A stretch of DNA of 35,000 nucleotides from Bigelowiella natans CCMP2755 (GCA_000320545.1 ADNK01001668.1:1-35000), one strand, 5' to 3'; counted from the first letter of the stretch, positions 11,545-23,471 are shown. Program-made: numbers and translations. The notes: generated by a model from the letters alone, not told the origin.

Positions 11545-12478
11545 TTAAGGTAAATTATAGAGCGTGAGCTCATAGACCATCTTATTAGCAACGAAAGAGA
11601 TGGCTTTGTTGTTGTTGTTGTTGTTGTTGTTGTTCTTCTTCTTCTTCTTCTTCTTCTTCTTCTTCTTCTTCATCCGCCTACATGAATTACTTATTATTTT
11701 GAGTTCTTCAATCCAATCATAAGAGTCGTCACTCACTCCGGGCTGTGCGTTGGCCATTAATGCACACACAAGAATCGATAACAATTGATACTACATTAGG
11801 ATCATTCATAGCAGCAGGAGCAGCACATATTGCATGCAGCATCAATATTTATAAGGAAGTATTTTGTATTATTCATGTGTTAGTTAGTATAAGCATTATT
11901 GATTGATATAAATTGACTCTCTATTATTTCAACTACAATGTACTCTTTCATCACTCGATGATCATTCTTACATGGAAAAGAACTATAAGATTGGGTTGAA
12001 GTGCCATTTCTCGTAGTAAGTCCTTCTCCTTTATTAGCTTCCTTCTTCTGTGTAAACTTAGGTTATTCTCTCCCTCCTCATTGTCGCCAAAATCATTATC
12101 GGTCTCAACGAAGTTGCTGTCATCATCATCATCATCATCATCATCATCTTCATCGTCATTTCTTTTTTCTTCTTCCTCGTCTTTGGTAGTGCCTGTGGTG
12201 CTGCTACTGTTATCGTCGTTTTGGTCATTACTACTATTACTATTAACTTCCTGATTCTTGTTCTTATGACCGTTGTTCAAATTGTTGTCGGCGTTGTTGT
12301 TGATGGTCTTCTTCTTCTTGTTATTATTCTTCTTCTGGTGGGGATGGTCAGGCTGTTTTCTTGCTCGTAAATCTCGGTAAGTTCCAGGGAAGCTCACGAC
12401 TTGGAGAACATTGCTGCTGGTCTTACTACCTGATGACGACAACGACTGCCTTACTGCTGCTACTGCATTATTGGTTGA

Positions 12479-12516
<38 letters not shown>

Positions 12517-12647
12517 GTGTTGATGAATATATGATTTATTGTGACGACTACTACTACTACTACTACAGATCGAAGATCATCAAAACACGGTAAATAACAA
12601 TAGCAATAACAGCAACAATGACAACAACAACAACAACAAGTGGCAGT

Positions 12648-12680
<33 letters not shown>

Positions 12681-13021
12681 GAATAGCACCACTTTTGTTG
12701 TCTTGGGAGTTATATACTTCCCGCACAGAATATGACGACGAAGACGGCGGCATCCTTCTTTCTTTCTTCTTCTTGTTCTTCTGTTGGAACGTATAATGAT
12801 GATCTTGCAGCTCAGGACCTACTAGACAGATCCGTAAGTGGCATCGAGGATACTTCATTCGTAATAGAAATGCAAAGATCTCCCAAATAGCCTGTATTTG
12901 GTAGTAGTAGCATTAGAAGAAGAAGAAGAAGAAGAAGAAGAAGAAGACGAGGAGATGTGTGGATGATGATTATGATGATCATGATGATGAGACACGAATT
13001 TTGCAGCATGTGAGATAATAT

Positions 13022-13076
<55 letters not shown>

Positions 13077-13555
13077 AATTAATCTTTTTTCTACTCCTCC
13101 TCCTCCTCCTCTTCTTCTTCTTCTTCTTCTTGGTATTGATGGTCTCCTTCTTCTTCTTCTTCTTCTTCTTCATGTCTTTCCTCCTCCCCTCTTCCTCTGC
13201 AGCCTCACTTTTAACGACCAATCCATTCAAATATTAACACCACTTTTACTTATCTATTACATCTCTATCTCAAATCAATCACTACACTTTTCATCACCAT
13301 CATCGTCACTACTACTAAGGACTCGTACCATGCTAAAAGACTCGTGATAAGACGCTCCGACGACGTGAATCGTGTATGGTGCTGATAATAATGAATATCA
13401 GGAGGAATATAGCTTATAGTGCTAGTAGTAAGTAATATAGGAGGAAGAAAGATACATCCCCCCCCCCCCCCTATGATGGTTGGATACCGCTGGTGATGAT
13501 GCTGAAAAGGCGTGTTGGTTTAACAAAGGCTAAGGAATGAACAATAGTAGGCATT

Positions 13556-13590
<35 letters not shown>

Positions 13591-13698
13591 CTTCTTTATC
13601 TTTATCTTCGTGATGATTAAGAAGTGGTACGTATTTTTACTAGTACCTCTGTATGAGGACTCGGCTAGTTTGTAACAATCAAATCTGCAGCAGCAGCA

Positions 13699-13730
<32 letters not shown>

Positions 13731-14373
13731 GTGGACAACATATAAATAGCAGCTGCAACCAACGTGTTGTATGCATGCAAACCAAACGCCACGATTATGC
13801 TGCTAATTAAGGTGGATGGTGGTGGTAATAAAATTCAAATAAATCGATGTACACCTCATCCTCCACTACCACCCCCCTCTGAAGGCAGGTTAAATAGTCA
13901 GGCATAGATAACTACTACTACTACTACTACTACTACTACCTGCATATGTTGGCGAGTATGGTGAGTGGGTACGACAAGAACACAGACAGTAACACCCTAC
14001 AAGAAACCCATGCATGTGCACACACAAAAATATATATACATATTTTAATTCAAGGCCAAAGTCAGAACAAGGATATACATGCTGTTTTGTCATCATTTCT
14101 TCGTCATCGCCCCCCCCCCCCCCCTCTCTCTCTCTCGCTCTTGCTGTTGATGTATTATATCCTTCTTCTTCTATTCTTCTCGATGAACGTACTACTAGTA
14201 CTGCTGCTACTACTACTACTACCCGTATTCCGAGTATAAAGATATTCGAGGAAGAAACAGCTCAAAAAATGCTATTAAATAAAATTAAAAACAACAACAA
14301 CAATAACAATAACAATAACAACAGCAGTACACAGTATGGTCGTAAGGCGCGCACATACACACACAGACACACG

Positions 14374-14409
<36 letters not shown>

Positions 14410-14797
14410 AACCGGTAGTGATATAGTCAGAATACTATGAAGTAGTAGACTACGATAAATCATCATATATAGACTGTTATTGTGCGTGCGAGCACTGAGT
14501 GCTAATTAATAATACTTCTCATGAAGGCAGATCTTCTTCTTACTGCGGTTTTTGGTGTTGTCGTTTTTTCTATTACTTCTCATTGTGTAAGGTCTTTGCA
14601 AAGTGCCAAAACTTCTCCACAAGTTGTTGTTGTTGTTGTTATTGTTGTTGTTGTTGCTAGCTTTGGGGATCCTCCTGTCATTGATGATCAGCTCCTTGTT
14701 CCCTCCATCCTCCTCCTCCTCCTCCTCCTCCAATTTACAATCATCGCGTCGTAGCAGTAGCTTCTGAAGGCGTTTATGAACCCGTTTGGCCTTATCT
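11545..14797 (-). CDS. Protein with MSS51 C-terminal-like domain, interrupted by Asn/Lys/Asp runs; 5' end unresolved
   Basis: Eight phase-matched exons can be traced: 14797-14544, 14271-14223, 13996-13940, 13684-13488, 13381-13329, 12891-12690, 12453-11972 and 11742-11545. Together they code about 496 residues; the true start lies upstream. The conserved signals come in the order I recall for the C-terminal domain of MSS51-like proteins, often found with a MYND finger: LSYPLTI, then YTIHVVGASYHESF, HLRICLVGPEL, VVSFPGTYRDL and LQPNLIVLFH with DWIEEL. No MYND finger is visible in what I can trace. Homopolymer runs sit inside this domain: Asp (CAT tract, 12121-12147), Lys (CTT tract) and Asn (GTT tract, 11609-11670), plus Asn near 14625-14655. 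An internal intron in the 13684-13488 exon is possible. The molecular role is unknown; MSS51 itself is a mitochondrial COX1 translation factor, which need not apply here. Confidence 0.6.
11609..11670. repeat. (TTG)n-(CTT)n microsatellite coding for Lys and Asn runs
   Basis: On the minus strand this compound trinucleotide tract is in frame within the last exon of the MSS51-C-like gene. It codes about twelve Lys followed by about nine Asn, just before the sequence KAISFVANKMVYEL and the stop. Confidence 0.75.
13020..13135. repeat. (AC)n, (TA)n and (CTC/CTT)n microsatellites
   Basis: An AC tract (about 13022-13050), a TA tract (13051-13075) and a CTC/CTT block (13095-13131) lie between exons of the MSS51-C-like gene. 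A Lys/Arg-rich minus-strand frame runs through them, but I treat the region as intron. An additional exon coding KSEAAEEEGRRKD near 13170-13215 cannot be excluded. Confidence 0.7.
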
Positions 14798-15442
14798 CTA
14801 ATAAATGATTGGTTGATATTTTATTTGAATAATGTGTAATCGATGATAGTCTAACATTAAAAAACAACAACCAAATCCATCGTTGGCATTATTGAACATA
14901 GTAGTAATAGTAGTAGTAGTAGTAGTAGTCGTAGTTGTTGTTTTAGCAGGGTAGTAGTAGAAGATGACCAAAACAATGAAAACAACTATTGATGAAAACA
15001 ACAATTGATGGTACTAGAAGATGACCGAAATGACGTGTGCTGCTGGAAAAACGACGTTCCAATTACGACAGAGCGTGGAATGCAATACACACACACACAC
15101 ACACACACACACACGTACATACGCACACAAACGTATTACATTTGGTATATAGACACAAACAAGCTACTACTTTGGAAGCGACTCGTAGTCATCGAACGCA
15201 CGATTAAGAAACTTGCAGTATCTTAGTAGAAGGAGGAGCACAATCAAAGAATAATAATATCAAACAAGTATTCAGCTGATCTAACAGATTCATATAATAT
15301 CATTATTACCAAACATTACAGAAAGACAGCAGCTAACGATAAGTACTTTATTAATAAGACTGCTACAGTGATTTGTAAGTAATATTATTGTTGTCGCTGC
15401 TGCTATTATTTATCACCATAATCGGTTGTTAAGTTAGTTAGC

Positions 15443-15485
<43 letters not shown>

Positions 15486-15819
15486 CTTTGCATGATTGTC
15501 CGCATCCTGTTTATAACACCTAATAGACACAAACACGTATGTCTTTAACAATATGACTTTGAACTCAGTTGTCTAATAAATCCTGCTGCTACTAGCTAGT
15601 TCTTCTTCTTCTTCTACTCACTTTGCAGCAAACTGCACATGATTGAATTACTAATTCACACCACAGATTATTGTGATGGCTAATCATATGCAAGTACTCG
15701 GTGATGGTAAATACAACAACATCTAAATGAAGTTGTGTGAAAATCGCAGTATCTTATTATAACCTTAATGAACAGTATCCAACCCTAATAACAGCACATC
15801 ACGTCGTCACATAAATCGG

Positions 15820-15852
<33 letters not shown>

Positions 15853-15977
15853 TATCACCACCACCACCACCACCGCCAGCAGCAGCAGCAGCAGCAGATA
15901 CATGAAGGAGGTATTTTTTCCAGATAGTTTCTACTTAGATTATCCCCTATCCCCTCTTTCATTTGGTGTTATCATGA
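14798..15977. other. Repeat-rich region, gene content unresolved
   Basis: The upstream exons of the MSS51-C-like gene should lie here but I could not join any by phase. The stretch holds a TAG tract (14900-14929), an imperfect local duplication around 'agaagatgacc' (14959 and 15018), AC repeats (15089-15114), TAG repeats (15458-15485), CAT repeats (15822-15851), and CAC and CAG runs to 15897. Several short frames on both strands read through these tracts and none is convincing. Confidence 0.5.
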
Positions 15978-16913
15978 TCATATGAATGGACGACTTTTAA
16001 TGTACTTTCTTCTTCTTCTTCTTCTTCTTCTTCTACTACTACTACTACCTCTGACAAATGTCGCATGCATAGAGATCCTGTTAGAAACAACATCAGCACA
16101 GCATGTGTTCCACCATTGATTCCGAAGGATTAGACTACTACCACCACTACTACTACTACTACTACTGCTACTACTGCTACTACTGCTACTACTACTACTA
16201 CTACTACTACTGTACTTACTTCTTCTCGCCCTGTTGCGCATGTCATACACACGGTATGGCCTAAATAAGAGTTCCTCCAGTTGTTTTCCAAAACTTTCAG
16301 GGCCTTGTTGTAAATTTGTAGTAGTTGTAACAGTAGTAGTAGCAGTAGTTTTCACAGACATCATAACACGATTGTACAATAAAAGAAGCTTAGACGGTGA
16401 TGGCAAGAGGTTAAGACACCTATTCTTTGAAGATTAAAAATATATAAGGTATATCTTATAGGAGGATGAAGATAGGAATAACTGAGATCACCTTCTTCTT
16501 TAATTTTATGAACATCAATTACCACATTTCAGAATCCTTCTCTCAGGTTTCCACCTTCTCATAAGGGCATATATTACCTTGTTTGAGATTTCTGCATTTT
16601 CGTATAAGCATTGATTGCCATCAAGAAGTAGATTTCTATGAAAAAAATCGATCCAGCATTAATCAACGTTTACCAACATATCACTATTCGTATTATGAAG
16701 GAGATAAAAGCTATTATGGAAATTAGTAGTACCTTAATTCGAAATCTTCCTCTTCAGAGGAGGAGAAAGAGGAAGAGCTGATTTACAAGGCAAAAAAAAA
16801 ACGACTGTGACGATTGTGTTGATGGAGTGGTAAAATCAGCAAGGATACCCTTTCATGCTGACGATTTTGTTATGTTCGCGTCTTCCGATAGTTTTTTTAC
16901 GAACCCGGGCCAT
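15978..16913 (-). CDS. Unknown basic, Ser-rich protein
   Basis: Four exons with consistent phases are visible: 16913-16849, 16777-16733, 16635-16578 and 16388-15978, giving about 192 residues. The start MARVRKKTIGRREHNKI follows an AG and opens the frame. The second and third exons have strong acceptors (T-rich tracts ending AAATCAG and TTTTTTCATAG). The protein has an N-terminal basic stretch, a Ser/Glu patch (SSSFSSSEEEDFEL), a central segment (GKQLEELLFRPYRVYDMRN), then about 22 consecutive Ser and a late Arg run. The Ser run is coded by the CTA-type tract at 16141-16211 and the Arg run by a CTT tract near 16005-16035. I recognise no family. It could be a fast-evolving nuclear or RNA-binding protein, but nothing in the sequence proves that. 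Confidence 0.45.
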
Positions 16914-17005
16914 CTATATCCAACGGTTGCTATTAATTTCCCAATAAACATTCATGACCATAGGCATAAAATTGAAAATTCTTATTTCACGCACTGAATT
17001 GTTAG

Positions 17006-17483
17006 TTAAGCCGCTATTTCAATCACCTTCTTATTTAGGCGCTTTACAAATGCTCGCCTCTTCTTTTGAAGACCCCCATCTCTTTTACCACTACCGCCTG
17101 TAAGGCGCAGCACCCCGGTAGGAAAGCGCCATATCCCCTCCTCCTTACTACAACCTCGACCATGTTGACGATTTCCATAGAACGACGACGCAGGGGTTTG
17201 CCGCAAGCTACTGTTGCCCTCAAAGATGACAACGGCGCCGCAGAAGAAGTGTAGTAGGAGGAGGAAGGGACAGAAGCGTTGCAGGGTGATGCTATTAATG
17301 TTCAGTGCCGATGATGACTCTATTGTCTAAATCTTGCCGCCGCATGCTAAATCTTGTTGTATTGTTTTTGCTGTTGTATGCTGAATATCTTCCTTTTTTA
17401 TCAATGGACAGGCTACCAATCCCATTCCATGTGTCTTCGTCTACTCGCGCTATGTCTGTAATGCTGCTAGAGCATGGCCTCAT
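17006..17483 (-). CDS. Doubtful small basic/Gly-rich gene
   Basis: Two minus-strand open stretches look coding. One runs from the ATG at 17483 (DIARVDEDTWNGIGSLSIDK, then RFSMRRQDLD) to about 17320. The other runs from about 17215 to a stop at 17006 (FYGNRQHGRGCS, then KKRRAFVKRLNKKVIEIAA). The second may contain a 51-base intron with a good donor (GTAAGG) and acceptor (GCGCCTTACAG); it stays open without splicing too. I could not find a good splice pair linking the two stretches. The gene ends 93 bases before the next minus-strand start. No family recognised. Confidence 0.28.
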
Positions 17484-17810
17484 TCATTGCATTGCTTGTC
17501 CTCCCCTTTCTTTGAGGATTGATTAATTGATTTATTGATTGATTGATTGTTCCATGTAATAAGTTTTTGTTAGTCTTCATTGTTTAGTAGTTTTAGTCGC
17601 ATGATTGACCACCATTGACTTACAATAACTAATATTGCTACTTGCAAAGAAAAACGCGTTCTCAACCATCCAAATGATTATGTTTTATGTTTTAGATTAA
17701 TTAAGCATAAAATAGTGTCTATCATCTTAATTAAACAAAATACTAACAACACCATGCGCCGAGTGTAGATAAATTTCTTACGATGTATTGGTTTCTCCTC
17801 ATAGTAACAG
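17484..17810. other. Intergenic, AT-rich, divergent
   Basis: This short AT-rich region lies between a doubtful minus-strand gene and the plus-strand HNH-type gene. It contains a small GATT repeat (17520-17550: gattaattgatttattgatt) and no convincing exon, so it probably holds the promoter of the HNH-type gene. Confidence 0.4.
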
Positions 17811-17925
17811 TAATAATGACACTAGGAAACAAGGAGAATTATGTCAGGAGAGAGCACGACCAGAAAAGGAGAGGAAGGAAGGACTTCCCCCATCCTTTTC
17901 AAAAACCTACTTTTCACGCACACTG

Positions 17926-20877
17926 ATGGAGAAGCAGCTTGATCTCGCTATTTTTGATGCTTTCCGTAATCCAAACTATAAGGAATATCATCCACCTAAA
18001 CGTCAGAAATCGGAGGAGAAAGGGTTACACATCTGTGTTAATTTATTTTTATGGACGAAGGCATGAACTCAAGATTTTTATGATTAGATCTGGAACTACG
18101 GGGACACTGCTTTCGATGGGTTTTGTCAAGGACGCACCTGCTAGCAAAGTAACTTGCGAATATGGGGCAGCAGTGAAGAAGCGGCGGCAGCATCTTCATA
18201 ATGACAATGTCCTTCGGAAAAAAATCAAGCATCGCCAACCTAAGGAGTCCCGAAAGTAGATCTCACGAGCAATATCTGTGTCATATATTGCTATGTCTAT
18301 GCACGTCCATTGTAAATTAAAGAGCTTGTTGAGTGTGATGTCTTGCTGGTATTGTAACTAATTAACAGTAACGTCGAGATTCTCTGTTTCCGATGCCGAA
18401 AGCTAGGCGGACTTGATTGCACAAAACAACAGGATATCTCATCATACTTCCCCCGATCTTCGAGAAATTTGAACAAGGAGATAACTACAGATGATACAGT
18501 AGTATCGCAAGAAGTTCTGATGAAATGTCAGTCGCATCCAAGCAAGAATGCCATGAGGAACTTCCGTAACGATGACGCAAATACTGAAAGTTATGATGAT
18601 GTTGGTGACCATGATGGTAGCCACCGTGGAGCTCAATCCAATGATCAAAAAGAAACAAATGTTATCAGCGTTAAGTTCATACAGGAGGAAAAAACGGCTA
18701 CGATGTTACCACTCCACTGTGAGCGTTGCAGACGAGTATTGGAGGAAAAACGGCCAAATGTAGGGACGAGAGGTGATGATAACAACATTCGGATAGTTCT
18801 TAGTTTATGAATATATACAAACCATATCTTGATATGGTCGTATATATACTGTGAGGAGGGGGCGGGAGGGGTAGACGAAAGTTTAAGTTGGGATTCTAGA
18901 AAGATAATGAAAGAGTGTCATTCCTTATGATTGATGTGCCAGGAAATAGATCCAGCATTTGTCCTTTCATCTCTCGATTGCGACAATATCAGCTTGTTGC
19001 GAATAATAAAGGCACACCATTCTTATTACGGTGGGTAGAAACAATATCATGATCATATTGCTATTCATCAGGGCAGCCTAATGCATGGTAACGTACGCCA
19101 TGTTGTCATATTGCTTGTTCTTATTCCAACAGTCGTTTTGTTCCATTCTAGCAATCCCATATTTCCCCCAGTGTTTAAACCGCACACGCTATCTTAATGT
19201 CGTCGTTCATATTGGAGTGTGACGTTCCCCGAATGTCACATTGGTGTTTGATATTTTTGGAGTGTGAAGTCACTGAATGCTGGCTGTTGGTTGATAGGGA
19301 CTTCGAAGCCATTGAAATCATGAAGCAAGACTGTAGCATATGCGGGAAAAATAGAAAGCATGGGGAGGTGCATGGCATCACGAGATTAAAGATCATAAAA
19401 GCTCTCCAACATACTAGCTGCTCCACTCCCTCCTCCTCCTCCTCCAGCAACAAAGATATGATGGGTCCTTACACTAAAGATAACACAGCTGCCGCCTGTC
19501 GAAAATGTAATCTTATGAAAACTTTCAACTCAAAGGTAGTAGTTGTGGTGTAGAAGAGTTGGTTTTGTTAGAGAATTAGTAGTAGCAGTAGTGGTAGTAG
19601 CAATAGTTGTGATAATGATAGTAGTAGTTAGTCAGGGTAGTTATTTGGGAAGAGCTGGATAAATACACTAAACGTTTGAGTTGTGTAGTAAAGGATTCGA
19701 TTCATGTTAGCAACTAGTTGCCTCAAGTCGTGCCATTGTGAGGATTGTAGACTGAAATCGCAAGAGGATAATAAAATATGGCAATTACTATCATCTTCAT
19801 CGTGCCATGATAGTCTGTATGTATTCCACCATCTCCCATATGTCCGATTAGGAAATATTCATAATGATGTGTCGTCACATTGCTACTACTACTACGTGGA
19901 AAGCTGCTACTACAAGAACAGGAGGCAAACCTATTAAATCACATGAAGGTGGTGTAGTGGTAGTACAACGAGGAGGAGGAGGAGGAGTAAAATACGAACA
20001 CAGCAGGGTCAATCGTCACCGTTGCAATGATGATGATATCGATGGCCAACGCCATAGTGCTGACGACGACGACGGTCCATTCGGGCTTTTCCCTGAGTGT
20101 TTCCGAAATAATACTTCTAAGCGGACACGGAGCAGCTACATTACTACCGTATGTTGTCCATCAATACAACTGAATATAATGATGATGACGAAAATGATAA
20201 CAATCATAGGGATTGATTTGGTGTAAAGTTATTATTTGATAGTCATGATGTCACAGAAGGAGTAGGGAAGAGGCTCAATATTATTCTCTCCTGGTGTAAT
20301 CGTTGATGTTGCCGTTGTCCTTTAAAAGCGTGTTTGAAATTCTCATGATACAAGAAACCCCTGTTTTCCCCTCTATTTCAGAGTAAGACACATTCATTGA
20401 CTCACAAACAATTTGAGGAGATTGTGAGGAACCCATGTCATTACTGTGGCAAGAAGCACCGACCCCCTATTCACTATAATGGGTAGTAGTAGGAGAAGTA
20501 GTAGTAGTCGTCGTAGAACCCAATTATGTGACACATCATACGACATTTGCTGTTGTCCGCCACAATGCTGCTTCTAAAGATGTTGCTCCTGAAGATATAT
20601 GGTTGAGCCTTCTCATCGGTGCCTTCATCTCGTTCCAGGTTAGATCGCCTTGATTCAACAAAGCGCGTATACACTCAATCCTCTTGCGGTAAGAGATTGT
20701 ACTGAGTGATTAGGGTGATAGCGATAGTAATGATGTAACGACTTGACAATCGCTTAGATGTGCCCGGTATATTTATTTGTCTTCTTCTCGCGTGTTTTTG
20801 TTATTCTACATGTGATGTTATGTAAGTTTCATGTTGTGGAACCTGTAATATCATGAAGGGCCGTTTTACTGAAGAAG
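17926..20877 (+). CDS. Protein with two HNH-like treble-clef zinc modules and extra CxxC fingers
   Basis: Ten plus-strand exons join in phase: 17926-18023, 18061-18255, 18369-18772, 18950-19030, 19270-19535, 19728-19820, 19852-20148, 20382-20482, 20639-20688 and 20827-20877, giving at least 545 residues. The 5' end may extend to 17811, and the C-terminus is not closed at 20877. Module 1 (residues about 281-342) reads CSICG, GITR, YTKDN, CRKCNLMK. Module 2 (about 497-540) reads CHYCG, GLDRLDS, YTQ, CCGTCNIMKGRF. This is the CxxCG...G[IL]xR...Y...N...CxxCNxMK pattern of HNH/treble-clef folds. Further pairs occur (CFRC near 104, HCERC near 215, CHCEDC near 350). Basic stretches (KKRRQ, RKKIKHRQ) suggest a nuclear location. 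Two introns are only 37 and 31 bases. The acceptor at 19270 is uncertain. Nuclease activity or plain DNA/RNA binding is not decided by the sequence. Confidence 0.7.
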
Positions 20878-20893
20878 GTAAGTCAAAAGACTT

Positions 20894-20895
<2 letters not shown>

Positions 20896-20935
<40 letters not shown>

Positions 20936-21135
20936 TGTGCTTTAGTTCTGGTGTTTTTGTTTTTACGCGCCCATGTTTATACGCGTCCACGCGCACGCTG
21001 TGCTTGTTCATGCACCATGTAAAAGTGGAAGGTGTATCAATCGTAGTAGTTACATGTACATAGAATAGCTAACATTCCTTTGTATCAAGTTTACACCCAC
21101 CTCCTCGCGCGCAGGAATACATATATAAGCATATA

Positions 21136-21183
<48 letters not shown>

Positions 21184-21228
21184 ATGTGTGTGTGAGTGTG
21201 TGCGTGTGTGTGTGTGAGAGAGAGAGAG
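20896..21228. repeat. (TG)n, (CT)n, (GT)n and (GA)n microsatellites
   Basis: A TG tract (20896-20940) begins 18 bases after the donor at 20877. A CT tract (21139-21177) is followed directly by interrupted GT and then GA units to 21228. All lie downstream of the last secure exon of the HNH-type gene. Confidence 0.92.
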
Positions 21229-21469
21229 TGGAATTTATTAAAATAAACATGTGTAATAACGTGAAGATACACATACCATAAAATGAATGTCTGCAATGCT
21301 TAGTGAACTGTATGGTGTTGCTTCTGAAAACTGTAGAGTTTCTCGATCATTGTCTCCGGGTGGCTATTTTCAATACACGATGAGCTACAAGTGGGTAGGA
21401 GTTTCTTCCTGTGAACAGAGACTTTTCATTAATGTCAGCGCTTGTTTCCCAATGGACCCATTGCTAGCT

Positions 21470-22290
21470 TGGCTTGAAAGATGGACGTGTGCTTTCGCAT
21501 GATAATGCATGCTAGCATGTGTAGCCTGCATCACGCTGCGCACCTTGGCATGTCGCAACTGAATTTCCATGGAGACATGTGCGTAACGACTTGTGTCGCC
21601 ACATTTTTCAACTACTGCTGCACTGTAGACATTGTGGTCTAGCGGTGTGCACAGTGCACACATTGTGTTCTTGCCTGACACACCTAGACATGCACGTTGC
21701 GTTGGCGTTTGTGACCGCTCGTTCCTAGATTCCAGTGGTCCATCTAGCCGTGCCAGCATGCATGTTTTGTCAAATTGTGAACATGGTCACAGCTCGCACT
21801 CTGTGATTGAAACAATTTGAAAACCTTGTTTCATAGTTTTTCACCATTTTCTTTGTCTTTGTTGTCTTTGAAACGCCAATGATCAAAAGTCACTTTCATC
21901 ACTCAGTCATCACTGTGCATCGCTCACGAAGATGATGGTTTTGTCATCACTTTTGCACAATCACGTTGTGGACAATGTGACGTGATGCATACACATCATT
22001 GCCGTTCATGCACGAGGCTGTTGCACAGTGCGCCAGTGTGACAGGCACCCAACAGCACTTTGGTTTGAGTTTTGAAGGAGTCGGAACCATGAGCAAAGGA
22101 GCAGCAGCAGGCTTGTGAAGCATGTACCAAGGCCAGCTTCATACTAGATGTGTGTCTGTCATGGGCTGTTGTCCAGGTGAGAGCAATGATGGAGGAGGTG
22201 GTCCACAGTTTGCGCTGAAACGAACCTGCATCTGTAACATCACAGCCTTCATCCGATTGCTACGGGACGTGGGTCCATGAGATTCCCGTT
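21470..22290. repeat. Composition island rich in TGCATG, GTGCAC and CTAG words (copy 2)
   Basis: This is the same style of sequence as 9520-10370: ATGCATGCTAGCATG near 21507, GTGCACAGTGCACAC near 21646, CCAGCATGCATG near 21757, and many CATG and GCGC words. A 124-codon frame on the minus strand (21759-21385) and a shorter plus-strand frame pass through it, but neither has recognisable features. If the tentative C-terminal exons at 22306 are real, the island lies inside an intron of the HNH-type gene. Confidence 0.48.
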
Positions 22291-22305
22291 TTGTCCTGCG
22301 ACAAG

Positions 22306-22416
22306 GATATCTGTTCGAAAATCTAAAAAATCGTCTGCATTAAAAATCATCGTCATCATCTACCAGTGGAAGAAGCAACATGGCTCACTAAGGAGGACAA
22401 CCAGCAAGGAAGATAA
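22306..22416 (+). CDS. Tentative last two exons of the HNH-type gene
   Basis: The exon ending at 20877 leaves phase 1. A segment 22306-22332 after the acceptor TGCGACAAG fits that phase and reads GYLFENLKN. A 34-base intron then leads to 22367-22416, which reads EEATWLTKEDNQQGR and a stop. HNH modules of this type are often followed by a helix, so the content is plausible. The exons are tiny and the intron before them is about 1.4 kb, so this is a weak call. A different frame through 22367-22444 is also open. Confidence 0.28.
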
Positions 22417-22572
22417 GGAAGCAATCAATCACAGCCAGCTCAGAAGAGGGCGAACACGGTAATTTCTCGAACATGGTGCCTCCTCAAAGCATCGTATGAC
22501 ATGATAAAACTTCAACGCCAAGGGTAAGATCTTTCGGACGATCAATGTATAATGTGTAGGATCATCCTACAC

Positions 22573-23471
22573 ATGGGGGATTCCTTTTGTGCGATGATTG
22601 CATTCGCATTGGCAATTGTGGGAACCAGGTAACTTCAATATCCACATTTTTTATTTAAATCACAAATGTTTGGCACTCTGATTGGAGCTTAACACTTGTT
22701 GTGGTGTTGCTAGTGGTTTAATAATTGAGAATAAGGAGAGCAATACAATGAAGACGTACAGGCATTTCACGGCGGATGATTTCGGGAAAAAGGTAAGATT
22801 TTCCACGTTGTCAGTACAATAGAACCATTAGCCTTTTACTATGACAAACGACAAACTGCGAGGCAGAGTTTCGTGACTACTAACTGATGAATGTTGAGAA
22901 TAATCTGGTGCAGATTCATCATGCCACGATGATGGATTCTCTTACTTACTTATCCCTCTTGTATTTAATCTCCTCTTTGGACTTCTACTTGATATTCAGG
23001 AGCCGTACAATGTGAAAGCAGAGCTGGTTTTCCCCCCTGAAATGAATTCCAAATTGTGCCACAGCATGGCTGAAGTAGGCGGCAACAACGCCACTATCAC
23101 CAGCATCCAGCACAATATTGTAATGGTTATGAGGGGAAATTGTACTTTTTATACAAAAGCGCTGAATGCCCAGAGGGGAGGTAATAAGATGCTCATGATA
23201 TTACACCTCCAAAACCCAATGCTTTCTCTTCAATTTCCTCATTTCAGAGAATACTTCATGTTTCTTTAAAATAACTGCTACCTTAGGAGCATCTGGGTTG
23301 ATAATTGCGAACAACGAATTTGCGATGTTTCCAATGAAGATGGTTAGAGAAGGCTCGTTAGTGGAAGACATTAAGATCCCTGTTGTCTCGATAACGAGGA
23401 AGGACCATTTCGATATTTCCGGGGTAGTAGCAGAGAAAGTATTGAAGATATTTAATCACTGTATATCATTT

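Noticed and set aside
14521-14754. Plus-strand frame starting MKADLLLTAVFGVVVFSITS that looks like a signal peptide
   Set aside because: The minus strand over the same bases joins by phase to the MSS51-C-like exons (14797-14544 to 14271-14223). The Val and Leu runs in the plus frame are the mirror of Asn and Glu runs.
16640-16783. 47-codon plus-strand ORF (MKKIDPALINVYQHITIRIM...)
   Set aside because: It overlaps two minus-strand exons with strong T-rich acceptors and consistent phases. The plus ORF has no supporting context, though it cannot be fully excluded.
21385-21759. 124-codon minus-strand frame in island 2
   Set aside because: It lies wholly in the TGCATG-rich island, has no recognisable motif, and similar chance frames occur in the other islands.
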